Shown here piece by piece: positions 6,672-14,019 of a DNA stretch of 41,528 bases (positions are counted from its first letter, which is position 1; the number at the start of each line of letters is the position of its first letter). Source of the DNA: an uncultured Lachnospiraceae bacterium (GTDB lineage Bacteria; Bacillota; Clostridia; Lachnospirales; Lachnospiraceae). The position numbers and the translations under genes were made by a program. Under the pieces are notes generated by a model. It made no database searches, was not told where the DNA came from, and worked only from the letters and a program-made list of their open reading frames with translations. The DNA is taken from contig CAMXPV010000034.1 of NCBI GenBank assembly GCA_947245585.1, positions 1 through 41,528 on the forward strand. Reading direction: 5' to 3'.

Positions 6672-8423
6672 TTACGCCCTCACCTTAATATGCACTTCCC
6701 GAAGCTGCTGTTCCGTCACATCCCCCGGTGCGCCGCACATCAGATCCTGCGCGGAGCCGCTCATCGGAAAAGCAATGACTTCCCTGATATTCTCCTCACC
6801 CCGAAGCAGCATAATCATACGGTCCACCCCCGGGGCCATGCCTGCATGGGGCGGCGCGCCAAACTGGAATGCGTTGTACAGAGCACCAAATTTGGTCTTT
6901 AACGTCTCCTCATCGTACCCCGCAATGGCAAAGGCTTTCTCCATAATTTCCATATCGTGGTTTCGCACCGCGCCAGAGGAAAGCTCCACACCGTTGCAGA
7001 CAATATCATACTGGTAAGCCAGCACATCCAACGGGTCCATCGTCTCAAGCGCCTCCAAACCGCCCTGAGGCATGGAGAATGGATTGTGGGTAAACCCGAT
7101 CTGCTTCGTCTCCGGATCCCGCTCAAACATCGGAAAATCGTTGATATAGCAGAAGCGGTACGCATTTTTCTCTATCAGGTCAAGTTTCTGTCCAAGCTCC
7201 GTGCGAATCTGTCCCGCGTAGTAGGCCGCCCGTTCCTCCTTATCCGCGATAAAGAAAATCGTATCGCCCTCGGCAAGCCCTGCCAATTCCCGGAGTTCCC
7301 CTTTCTTCTCCTCGGGAATAAACTTGTCGATAGGCCCTTTGTAGCTTAAGTCCCCGGCCACTTCCAGATAACCGAGTCCGCCCATTCCCATATCCGTGGC
7401 AAATTTTAACAGCTTCTCATGAAAGCCCTTGGACATTTCCGCATGAACCTTGACCGCCCGAACCGTCCTGCCATGAAAAGGCTTAAAAGTGCAGGCCTGG
7501 AAGAAGTCTGTCAAATCTATAATCCGCAGCGGATTTCTCAAATCAGGTTTATCCGTGCCAAACTCCAACATGGCCTGTTTGTAACTGATAATCGGGTAAG
7601 GCGCTTTCGTCACCGCAAAACCCTCCGGCGCAAATTTCTCAAATGTCGCAGAAAGCACTTCCTCCCCCACCTGAAACACATCCTCCTGGGTCGCGAAGCT
7701 CATCTCAAAATCCAACTGGTAAAACTCGCCGGGAGACCGGTCCGCCCTGGCATCCTCATCCCGGAAGCAGGGGGCAATCTGGAAATACTTGTCAAAGCCC
7801 GACACCATCAAAAGCTGCTTAAACTGCTGTGGTGCCTGCGGCAGCGCGTAGAACTTGCCCTTATACTTTCTGGACGGCACGATATAGTCCCTCGCTCCCT
7901 CCGGGGAAGATGCACACAGTATCGGTGTCTGAATCTCCAAAAAACCCATCTCCGTCATCTTTTCCCGCAGATAAGCAATCACCTGGGAGCGGAACACAAT
8001 GTTGTCCTTTACCTTCTGGTTGCGCAGATCGAGATAGCGGTATTTCAAACGCACATCCTCCCTTGTCTCCCTGGAAGTCATGATCTCAAAAGGGAGCTGT
8101 TTATAAACCCGGCCAAGCACATCCACCTTATGAGCTTCCAACTCGATGGTGCCTGTCGGGATTCTGGGGTTGTAGGTCTCCTCATCCCGCTTCTCAATCA
8201 GCCCCTCTATGGAAATGCTCATCTCCTTGGAAAGCCCTTCCAATAAAGAAGTGTCCCGCATCACTACCTGCAGTACCCCGTACATATCCCGCAGATCCAC
8301 AAAGGACACGCCGCCGTGATCCCTGATATTCTCAATCCAACCAGCCACACGCAATTCTTTGCCGATGTCGGCCTCGCTGATTTCCTGTAACGTTACGTCT
8401 CTGTACTTGTTTTTGAATGTCAT
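6672..8423 (-). CDS. aspS: aspartyl-tRNA synthetase, probably non-discriminating
   Basis: Bacterial-type class II aspartyl-tRNA synthetase, 583 residues. The N-terminal OB-fold anticodon domain contains RVAGWIENIRDHGGVSFVDL; motif 2 is CFRDEDARADRSPGEFYQLD; the GAD insertion is in the middle; motif 3 is GMAPGVDRMIML. The start at 8423 gives the family N-terminus (MTFKNKYRDVTL) and has AGGCGG 7 bases upstream; the frame upstream of it is the leader and is not coding. Because it is co-transcribed with gatCAB, it probably also charges tRNA(Asn) with Asp for amidation. The His in RDHGG, where discriminating E. coli-type enzymes have Leu, agrees with that (recalled from work on Pseudomonas AspRS). 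Asn versus Asp use is inferred, not shown. Confidence 0.95.
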   Translation of the reverse strand: MTFKNKYRDVTLQEISEADIGKELRVAGWIENIRDHGGVSFVDLRDMYGVLQVVMRDTSLLEGLSKEMSISIEGLIEKRDEETYNPRIPTGTIELEAHKVDVLGRVYKQLPFEIMTSRETREDVRLKYRYLDLRNQKVKDNIVFRSQVIAYLREKMTEMGFLEIQTPILCASSPEGARDYIVPSRKYKGKFYALPQAPQQFKQLLMVSGFDKYFQIAPCFRDEDARADRSPGEFYQLDFEMSFATQEDVFQVGEEVLSATFEKFAPEGFAVTKAPYPIISYKQAMLEFGTDKPDLRNPLRIIDLTDFFQACTFKPFHGRTVRAVKVHAEMSKGFHEKLLKFATDMGMGGLGYLEVAGDLSYKGPIDKFIPEEKKGELRELAGLAEGDTIFFIADKEERAAYYAGQIRTELGQKLDLIEKNAYRFCYINDFPMFERDPETKQIGFTHNPFSMPQGGLEALETMDPLDVLAYQYDIVCNGVELSSGAVRNHDMEIMEKAFAIAGYDEETLKTKFGALYNAFQFGAPPHAGMAPGVDRMIMLLRGEENIREVIAFPMSGSAQDLMCGAPGDVTEQQLREVHIKVRA

Positions 8424-8461
8424 GTTTTTTCCGCCTTTCTTTGAATCTGCTGATACACGTA

Positions 8462-8556
8462 AAATAAAAGTTCGCTTGCGAACTTTCGCGCCACTGAAGC
8501 GTCGCGTCAGCGACATCTTCCGCTGCTTCAGTGTGCGCATTCACAAGACGATTTTG
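8462..8556 (-). repeat. series of hairpins between T-box terminator and aspS
   Basis: On the minus strand, three inverted repeats follow the T-box terminator. GACGATTTTG/CAAAATCGTC (8547-8556 with 8569-8578) overlaps the terminator's 3' end. CACTGAAGC/GCTTCAGTG (8492-8500 with 8525-8533) encloses GTCGC/GCGAC. AAAGTTCG/CGAACTTT with a tetraloop (8467-8486) is followed by TTTATTTTA, so it looks like a second intrinsic terminator just 30 bases before the aspS ribosome binding site. Confidence 0.6.
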
Positions 8557-8567
8557 GGTCGATAGAC

Positions 8568-8606
8568 ACAAAATCGTCCCGGAACACATTCCTGTATTCC
8601 GGGACG
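8568..8606 (-). terminator. T-box terminator of aspS leader
   Basis: On the minus strand CGTCCCGGAA (8606-8597) pairs perfectly with TTCCGGGACG (8584-8575) around a 12-base loop and is followed by ATTTTGTG. It lies 14 bases after the T-box sequence, the standard place for the regulated terminator. Confidence 0.85.
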
Positions 8607-8893
8607 GATATCTCTTTATCCGCGGTACCACCCGCATTGGCAAACCGAACTCTCTGACAAGATTTGTAACCGCTCTGCCCACTCTGACACTTAACGCGTG
8701 CAACGTACTGTCCTAGCCCCCGCCTTATGACATTCGTGTCATATATGGCACACCTTCCTGCCGCAACGCAGGGTTCAAACAATCTGCTCCGGAGTGTTCC
8801 CATCCCTGTCTTTCACAAACGGCGCTCTCAGTCGGTGACACCGTATTCCTGTCGCTTCCCTCAGGGTGAGTCTCCTTCACCGCATTTACTTTG
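8568..8893 (-). promoter_or_regulatory. T-box riboswitch controlling aspS-gatCAB
   Basis: The conserved T-box core GCGGGTGGTACCGCGG is on the minus strand at 8620-8635, followed by the terminator at 8568-8606. Upstream lie about 250 bases of folded leader: GGTGA/TCACC near the 5' end, CTCCGGAG, CCTGC/GCAGG, and a 7-bp TATGACA/TGTCATA hairpin with a CGAA loop. Uncharged tRNA pairs with the specifier and with the T-box bulge to favour the antiterminator, so the operon is read when Asp- (or Asn-) tRNA is uncharged. GAC triplets occur in the Stem I region, but I could not fix the specifier with certainty. Confidence 0.92.
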
Positions 8894-8899
8894 TATACA

Positions 8900-8928
8900 T
8901 GTATAACATAATTCTTCCCAATGTGCAA
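8900..8928 (-). promoter_or_regulatory. promoter of the T-box aspS-gatCAB operon
   Basis: TTGCAC (8923-8928) and TATACA (8900-8905) on the minus strand are 17 bases apart, which places the transcript start near 8893 and gives a leader of about 470 bases before aspS. Confidence 0.7.
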
Positions 8929-8975
8929 GTGCTTTATGATAAAAAACAAATTTTGTACGTTAAAAAATACAACGG

Positions 8976-10250
8976 CTAATCCCGCAAAGAGGTAATGGGA
9001 ACCACATAAACGCCGTCCTCACGCCTGTACGCTGCATTGGACAGTCCGCAGATTACACACAAAATTTTAGGCCTTTTCCCGTTTTCTCTCTCGATTTCAC
9101 GGTCTATTTTTAACAGATTCTCCGCCGCTTCGTCAATCTGATTCGCTCCCAACTTAATCTCAAACGCACACCAGTCGCCATCTCGCAGCTCCAAAACAGC
9201 ATCGATCTCCCTGTCGCGATAATCCTGATAATGATACAGCGAAGCGTCAAAAGATTCCCCGTAAACTCTCAGATCCCGCTCACAGAGGGCCTCAAACAAA
9301 AATCCCAGTGTCTCCAAATCACCGAGCAGCTTTTCCGGTGTCACTTTAAGCAAGGCACAGGCCAGAGAGGGATCCGAAAAATGCCTCTTCTCCGCCTGTT
9401 TAACCCGCACAGAAGAACGAATGCGCGTCGCAAAGGGAGGTTGATTATCAGTCAGAAACAGCCGCTTAAAAATATCCAGATAAACTGCTACCGTTTCCAG
9501 ATCAATGTCCTCAGAATCCCTCTCTTTTACATCATTTTTTAAAGACTTGTTTGTGACGGTAGTGCTTTCGCTTCTGGCAAGAGAGCGCAGCAAAAGTCTC
9601 ATTTTAGAGCTATCTCGCCTGATTCCGTCCATTCGGTATATATCGTCCTCTAACACCGCGTCCAGATATTCCGCCGGCAAACGGGCTGCCTGTTCAAACC
9701 CCATCTGAATCCCCGCCGGCCACCCGCCTCTTACAATATAGCCGATCAGCTTCTTTAAATCCACCTCTCCCGTCATCACGGGCTGTATCTGCCTGTCACA
9801 CAGTTTTTTTAGAGAAACCGCGCCGTCAGAATCTCCGGATTCAAACAAGGACATAGGCCGCATCCGCAGTCTGGCTATGCGTCCCGCGCCGCTGTGCAAA
9901 ATCCCCTTATGCACCGGCGTTGCAGAACCCGTCAATATAAATTGTCCCTTTTGTGGAGTTTGATCTACCTTATAGCGCACTGCATCCCACAGGGCAGGAA
10001 CCTCCTGCCACTCGTCAAGCAAACGCGGCGAGGCTCCCTCCAATACAATGGAAGGCGACATCTGCGCCAATCTTCTATTCTGAAAATTCCCGTCCGGATC
10101 TCCCAGATAAATACTGCTGTTGCTATGATAAGAAGAAGTCCAGGTCTTTCCGCACCACTTGGGCCCCTCAATGCACACCGCCCCGAAGGTTCGCAAATAC
10201 TCTTCAATTCGATCGTCTATCATTCGCCGCCTGTATTCCTTATTTTCCAA
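8976..10250 (-). CDS. AAA-family ATPase with DUF4143 domain
   Basis: A 424-residue member of the AAA_14/DUF4143 ATPases. The Walker A is GPKWCGKTW (residues 30-38) and the Walker B region is RLLDEWQEV (near 96). ILTGSATP is the sensor-1 motif. Residues 190-400 are the DUF4143 part, whose end (DREIDAVLELRDGDWCAFEIK) has the D-x(n)-ExK pattern of the PD-(D/E)XK nuclease fold. Family functions are poorly known and often accessory. The start is a TTG, chosen because GGAGG lies exactly 5 bases upstream; the next ATG (10223) would lose part of the N-terminus. The promoter overlaps a phased 23-bp repeat array. It is single and transcribed towards the T-box leader. Confidence 0.88.
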   Translation of the reverse strand: MENKEYRRRMIDDRIEEYLRTFGAVCIEGPKWCGKTWTSSYHSNSSIYLGDPDGNFQNRRLAQMSPSIVLEGASPRLLDEWQEVPALWDAVRYKVDQTPQKGQFILTGSATPVHKGILHSGAGRIARLRMRPMSLFESGDSDGAVSLKKLCDRQIQPVMTGEVDLKKLIGYIVRGGWPAGIQMGFEQAARLPAEYLDAVLEDDIYRMDGIRRDSSKMRLLLRSLARSESTTVTNKSLKNDVKERDSEDIDLETVAVYLDIFKRLFLTDNQPPFATRIRSSVRVKQAEKRHFSDPSLACALLKVTPEKLLGDLETLGFLFEALCERDLRVYGESFDASLYHYQDYRDREIDAVLELRDGDWCAFEIKLGANQIDEAAENLLKIDREIERENGKRPKILCVICGLSNAAYRREDGVYVVPITSLRD

Positions 10251-10308
10251 GTCTGCCTCCGCTTCCTTTTCTCAAAATTTGCCTGCAGATACGTCGTTTC
10301 ATACGATC

Positions 10309-10337
10309 ATTATAGATCAACCCGTGAGATTTTGCAA
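10309..10337 (-). promoter_or_regulatory. promoter of the AAA ATPase gene
   Basis: On the minus strand TTGCAA (10332-10337) and a perfect TATAAT (10309-10314) are 17 bases apart. The spacer is made of the first unit of the 23-bp tandem repeat, so any protein binding the repeats would sit on the promoter. Confidence 0.75.
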
Positions 10338-10431
10338 TCTCAACCCGTTTGATTTCCTATTTTTAACCTGTGGGTTTTTATGTTTTCGACCCGCGAGATT
10401 TCATTTTTCCAATCGTCAGGATTTTGCGCTC
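10317..10431. repeat. five-unit degenerate tandem repeat, 23-bp period
   Basis: Units begin at 10317, 10340, 10363, 10386 and 10409, exactly 23 bases apart. On the plus strand they open TCAACCCGTGAGATTTT, TCAACCCGTTTGATTTC, TTAACCTGTGGGTTTTT, TCGACCCGCGAGATTTC and CCAATCGTCAGGATTTT. The AACCCG, the G at position 12 and the ATTT at 13-16 are conserved, the last 6-7 bases are variable. A weaker match (TTAACCCATTTTTC) lies at 10461, out of phase. The period of about two helical turns puts the units on one face of DNA. The array lies between a histidine phosphatase gene and the promoter of the AAA ATPase. Confidence 0.8.
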
Positions 10432-10481
10432 TGTTTTCAGTATCCCCTCCGTTCGCATTTTTAACCCATTTTTCAAAGGCC

Positions 10482-11120
10482 CTACATATAGATCATCGCG
10501 GCGCGCCCAATCTCGGCCGCGTTCGTCTCCACAAACGCGTTCACCTTCTCCTCGTATCTGGCAAAGCGGACTTTTTCATCCACATAACGAATCCCGTAAA
10601 TACTGCCCTGCGCAATGCAGGCTGCCCGCCCGTTATAGATAATCGGCTCCTCGGAAACCGCCTCTAAAAGCGCAAACAAAATTGCCCCGTGGGCCACCAC
10701 CAAAACCCGCTCCGCACCTTTACAGGAATCCACAACTTTGTGAAACGCCCTGCCTGCTCTTGCCACCAGATCCGTATGAAGCTCAATACCCGGAAACTCA
10801 CAGCCGGGATACCGGATCTCGCCCTCCTTGATGGTCAGGCCTTCCCCTTCTCCAAAATCCCGTTCGATCAAAAGATTTTCCGTCATAATCCTGTCCCTCG
10901 GAAAATTTAACAGAGCCGCCGCAATGACCGCGCTTTCCTGCGCTCTCTTAAGCGGACTTGAAACCATGGCATCCATGCGGACACCCATATTGCGCAGTAT
11001 CCTGACCGTATCGTCCACCTGCACTCTTCCGTGCGCATTCAGTGAAATATCTGCGTGTCCCTGCAAACGTCCCGTCTTATTCCAATCAGTTTCCCCATGC
11101 CGTAATAAATAAATGTCCAT
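10482..11120 (-). CDS. histidine phosphatase family protein
   Basis: A 212-residue phosphoglycerate-mutase-like phosphatase. The N-terminal catalytic motif is YLLRHGETDWN (residues 4-14), the second catalytic histidine is in VLVVAHGA (near 143), and the arginine in SSPLKRAQES (near 58) is kept. Family members remove phosphate from small metabolites such as sugar phosphates, nucleotides or cobalamin intermediates; the substrate cannot be told here. It is cytoplasmic and lies 65 bases after dapL on the same strand, with a possible promoter of its own inside that gap. Confidence 0.92.
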   Translation of the reverse strand: MDIYLLRHGETDWNKTGRLQGHADISLNAHGRVQVDDTVRILRNMGVRMDAMVSSPLKRAQESAVIAAALLNFPRDRIMTENLLIERDFGEGEGLTIKEGEIRYPGCEFPGIELHTDLVARAGRAFHKVVDSCKGAERVLVVAHGAILFALLEAVSEEPIIYNGRAACIAQGSIYGIRYVDEKVRFARYEEKVNAFVETNAAEIGRAAMIYM

Positions 11121-11169
11121 AAAACTGATACTCCTCTCCCGCTTTCCCTTCCTAAGCGGCGTGTTATTT

Positions 11170-11197
11170 TTTATAATAACCGTTATTAAATTGACAA
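11170..11197 (-). promoter_or_regulatory. promoter with palindromic operator before the phosphatase
   Basis: TTGTCA (11192-11197) and TATAAA (11170-11175) on the minus strand are 16 bases apart. The spacer contains the palindrome TAATAAC-C-GTTATTA (11174-11188), which also carries the dapL stop codon. A repressor site is a reasonable reading, but the regulator is unknown. Confidence 0.45.
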
Positions 11198-12406
11198 ATG
11201 CTTTATTCTGTCCACCGCCTCCACGGTATTTTCATAACTGCCAAAGGCCGTCAGCCTAAAATACGTCTCTCCGCTCGGGCCAAAGCCGGAGCCGGGCGTG
11301 CCCACCACATTTACCTTCTCCAACAGATAATCAAAGAACTCCCAACTGGTCATGCCGTTTGGCGCTTTCAGCCAGATGTAAGGCGCATTGACACCGCCGG
11401 ACACCTGATATCCCGCAGACTTCAGGCCATCCAGAATATAGGCCGCATTCTTCATATAATAAGCCACCAATCCCTTTGTCTCACGCTTTCCGGCCTCGCT
11501 GTAAACCGCCTCGCCGGCCCGCTGTATGATATAGGGCGCGCCATTGTACTTGGTGCCGTGCCGTCTTGCCCAGAGGGCGTGCAGAGACACATCTTTCACC
11601 TTAAGTTCCTTTGGAATCACGGTATAACCCAGACGCACACCGGTAAAGCCCGCGTTCTTTGAGAAAGACCGAAGCTCAATGGCGCAGGTTCTGGCCCCCT
11701 GGCACTCGTAGATGCTGTGGGGCACGTCCGCCTCGGAAATATAAGCCTCGTAGGCCGCGTCATAGATGATGACGGAGCCGTTTTTGTTGGCATAGTCCAC
11801 CCACTCCTGTAGCTGCGCTTTCGTGATCGTGGAACCGGTGGGGTTATTCGGGAAGCACAGATAGATCAGATCGGGCACAGTCTTTGGCAGCTGCGGCGCA
11901 AAACCGTTCTCCTGCGTACAGGGCATATAAATGACATCGCTCCAGTTGCCCGTCTTTTCATCGTAAGTGCCCGTTCTGCCCGCCATCACATTGGTGTCCA
12001 CATAAACAGGGTACACGGGATCGCAGACCGCAATCTTATTGTCCGTGGCAAAAATCTCCTGAATGTTGCCGGAATCACACTTTGCGCCGTCAGAGACAAA
12101 GATTTCATCCGCCTCGATCTGACAGCCTCTTGCCTTAAAATCATTGTCCGCAATGGCATTCCTTAGAAATTCATAGCCCAGGTCCGGCGCGTAGCCCCGG
12201 AAGGTCTTTTCATCCGCCATCTCGTCCACCGCCTTGTGCATAGCGCTGATAATCGCAGGCGAAAGCGGCCTTGTCACATCACCGATCCCCAACCGGATCA
12301 CCTTCTTATCCGGGTTGGCCGCCGTATAAGCGTTCACCTTCTTCCCAATAGTGGAAAAAAGATAGCTCCCGGGTAATTTCAGATAATTGTCATTTACTTT
12401 CAGCAT
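11186..12406 (-). CDS. dapL: LL-diaminopimelate aminotransferase
   Basis: A 406-residue class I/II PLP enzyme of the DapL family, which converts tetrahydrodipicolinate straight to LL-diaminopimelate using glutamate, bypassing the acyl steps of lysine and peptidoglycan synthesis. Family hallmarks are [13 protein letters not shown] near the N-terminus, [45 protein letters not shown], and the PLP lysine in [17 protein letters not shown] (near 270). Length matches the family. GGAGG lies 9 bases before the ATG. It directly follows dapF, the next enzyme of the pathway, by about 90 bases, so the two form an operon. Confidence 0.96.
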   Translation of the reverse strand: MLKVNDNYLKLPGSYLFSTIGKKVNAYTAANPDKKVIRLGIGDVTRPLSPAIISAMHKAVDEMADEKTFRGYAPDLGYEFLRNAIADNDFKARGCQIEADEIFVSDGAKCDSGNIQEIFATDNKIAVCDPVYPVYVDTNVMAGRTGTYDEKTGNWSDVIYMPCTQENGFAPQLPKTVPDLIYLCFPNNPTGSTITKAQLQEWVDYANKNGSVIIYDAAYEAYISEADVPHSIYECQGARTCAIELRSFSKNAGFTGVRLGYTVIPKELKVKDVSLHALWARRHGTKYNGAPYIIQRAGEAVYSEAGKRETKGLVAYYMKNAAYILDGLKSAGYQVSGGVNAPYIWLKAPNGMTSWEFFDYLLEKVNVVGTPGSGFGPSGETYFRLTAFGSYENTVEAVDRIKHLSI

Positions 12407-12497
12407 AATAAATAACCTCCGTTTTTTATTCTGTATTGGCGGATTTTTGCACCTCTATCTCAATATCGAAGCGCATTTGGCTTGTTCGATTCTTCCA

Positions 12498-13331
12498 TCA
12501 GACCTCTCCCTCAAAGACTGTGGCCGCAGGCCCTGTCATATAGATCAGGTCTGCTTCCCTGTCCCATGTTACGGTAAGATCGCCGCCAAGAAGCTTAACC
12601 TTGACAGTCTCCTCAGTCAGTCCGTTTAACACACAGGCCACCGCCGTGGCGCAGGCCCCCGTGCCGCAGGCCAGCGTCTCCCCCGTGCCCCGCTCCCAGA
12701 CCCGCATCTGCACGGTATTTTTGTCAATCACTTTCACAAACTCCGTGTTCGTCCGCCTGGGAAACCGCTCGTGGCACTCAAAATAAGGTCCGATCTCCTC
12801 TATGGCGAGATTCTCCACATCGTCCATAAAAACCACTGCATGGGGATTTCCCATGGAAACGCAGGTCATTCGGTACTCTCTGCTCTGCACCGTAATCGGT
12901 TCATTGACAGCCTGTCCGCCGTCGCAAAACACGGGCACAAGCGATGCCGCAAGTTCAGGCGCGCCCATGTTGACCTTCACTGTCTCCACCTTTCCCTCCC
13001 GCAAAAAGAGGGTCAGATACTTAATCTTTCCCGCACTTATGACGGTAATGTCAGTTTTATCCGTAAGACCTTTGTCATAGACAAACTTTCCCACACAGCG
13101 GATGCCGTTTCCGCACATCTCGGCGCGGGTGCCGTCGGCATTGTACATCTCCATCTCAAAATCCGCCTCGTCGGAGGGATTGATAAAAATTACCCCGTCC
13201 GAACCGATGCCAAAATGTCTGTCGCTTAACCGCCGCACCAACTCCGGCTTTTTTTCCGGCGAAATCCGCTCCGCTTCGCCGTCCACATAGACATAGTCAT
13301 TCCCACAGCCTTGCATTTTTGTAAATTTCAT
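12498..13331 (-). CDS. dapF: diaminopimelate epimerase
   Basis: DapF, 277 residues, which interconverts LL- and meso-diaminopimelate by a PLP-independent two-cysteine mechanism. The first catalytic cysteine is in EMCGNGIRCVG (Cys73) and the second in LACGTGACATAVAC (near 218); the N-terminal FTKMQGCGNDYVYVD is typical. The start at 13331 is chosen because GGAGG lies 6 bases before it and it gives the family N-terminus; an extension to 13352 is possible but lacks support. First gene of the dapF-dapL operon. Together they take the pathway from tetrahydrodipicolinate to meso-DAP. Confidence 0.96.
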   Translation of the reverse strand: MKFTKMQGCGNDYVYVDGEAERISPEKKPELVRRLSDRHFGIGSDGVIFINPSDEADFEMEMYNADGTRAEMCGNGIRCVGKFVYDKGLTDKTDITVISAGKIKYLTLFLREGKVETVKVNMGAPELAASLVPVFCDGGQAVNEPITVQSREYRMTCVSMGNPHAVVFMDDVENLAIEEIGPYFECHERFPRRTNTEFVKVIDKNTVQMRVWERGTGETLACGTGACATAVACVLNGLTEETVKVKLLGGDLTVTWDREADLIYMTGPAATVFEGEV

Positions 13332-13428
13332 CGTTACCTCCGCTTCCTTCAAATACGAATCTCAGTATAACACAGCTCCTCTATTTTAACCATGCAAAAC
13401 ACATGTTATGTATTTGATCGTCCTCGCG

Positions 13429-13977
13429 CTATGTCCGCATCATGACAAGAACCATGCGCGCCTCCTCCACAATGTTCGTACCGCTGTCCATACTGCATTT
13501 TTGCAGATAGCGGTGGGCCTCCTGCTCTGTCATGTGATTGCGGTTCATCAAAAGCTCCTTGGCCTCCTGAATGACCCCCTCCTCCTCCGCACTGCGCTCT
13601 TTCGGAACTTGTCTGGCCCGGCGTTTTCGCCGTTCGATGGCCTGCGCCATCATATCCACCGTGTTGATCAGATCATGCACCTTGAGCGGCATGGAAAGGC
13701 TCATAATATCCCGGCAGTCACAATCCTGCAAGGTGTTCGCGGAAGCAATCAACAACATTTCAAACCCCTGGGGAAGGCAGGCGTGCAAATCGCTGTACAT
13801 CATATCCGACAGCCTGTAGCTGCAAATCACAATGCCGCCGGAAAGATCATCCATTCTGCCGAGGGCCTGAGAACCGGTGGTGCATACGCCATCCACCCGA
13901 AATCCGTTTTTCATGAGCAGATTGCGGATTCCTTTGCCCTCTTCCGGTTTTGGCAAAACTACTATGATATTGACCAC
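13429..13977 (-). CDS. ANTAR-domain RNA-binding antiterminator
   Basis: A protein of about 182 residues with an N-terminal receiver-like domain (residues 1-115, VNIIVVLPKPEEGKG) and a C-terminal ANTAR domain (about 125-182: VIQEAKELLMNRNHMTEQEAHRYLQK, shown in part as LLMNRNHMTEQEAHRYL). The receiver lacks the usual acidic pocket and phospho-Asp pattern, so it is probably a pseudo-receiver. ANTAR proteins bind paired hairpins in mRNA leaders and prevent termination. The best start is a GTG at 13977, 7 bases after GGAGG; a TTG further upstream (13998) is less likely. It follows glnA by about 40 bases, an arrangement known from Clostridium glnA-glnR, so it probably regulates nitrogen genes. Confidence 0.88.
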   Translation of the reverse strand: MVNIIVVLPKPEEGKGIRNLLMKNGFRVDGVCTTGSQALGRMDDLSGGIVICSYRLSDMMYSDLHACLPQGFEMLLIASANTLQDCDCRDIMSLSMPLKVHDLINTVDMMAQAIERRKRRARQVPKERSAEEEGVIQEAKELLMNRNHMTEQEAHRYLQKCSMDSGTNIVEEARMVLVMMRT

Positions 13978-14019
13978 ACGCACACCTCCCTTCTGCAAGT
14001 ATTTTATATCATCCGTTAT

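Noticed and set aside
7419..8246. 275-codon plus-strand frame inside aspS
   Set aside because: Antisense shadow of aspS with no protein-family character.
8424..8540. N-terminal extension of aspS to 8540
   Set aside because: This stretch is the hairpin-rich leader. A ribosome binding site and the family N-terminus lie at 8423.
8641..8720. tRNA gene in the aspS leader
   Set aside because: Short tRNA-like words occur (for example GGGCAGAGCGG) but no cloverleaf or T-loop GTTCGA in the right place; it belongs to the T-box.
10317..10431. CRISPR array
   Set aside because: Period is 23 bases with a conserved part of about 16 and only 6-7 variable bases; units are degenerate and there are no cas genes.
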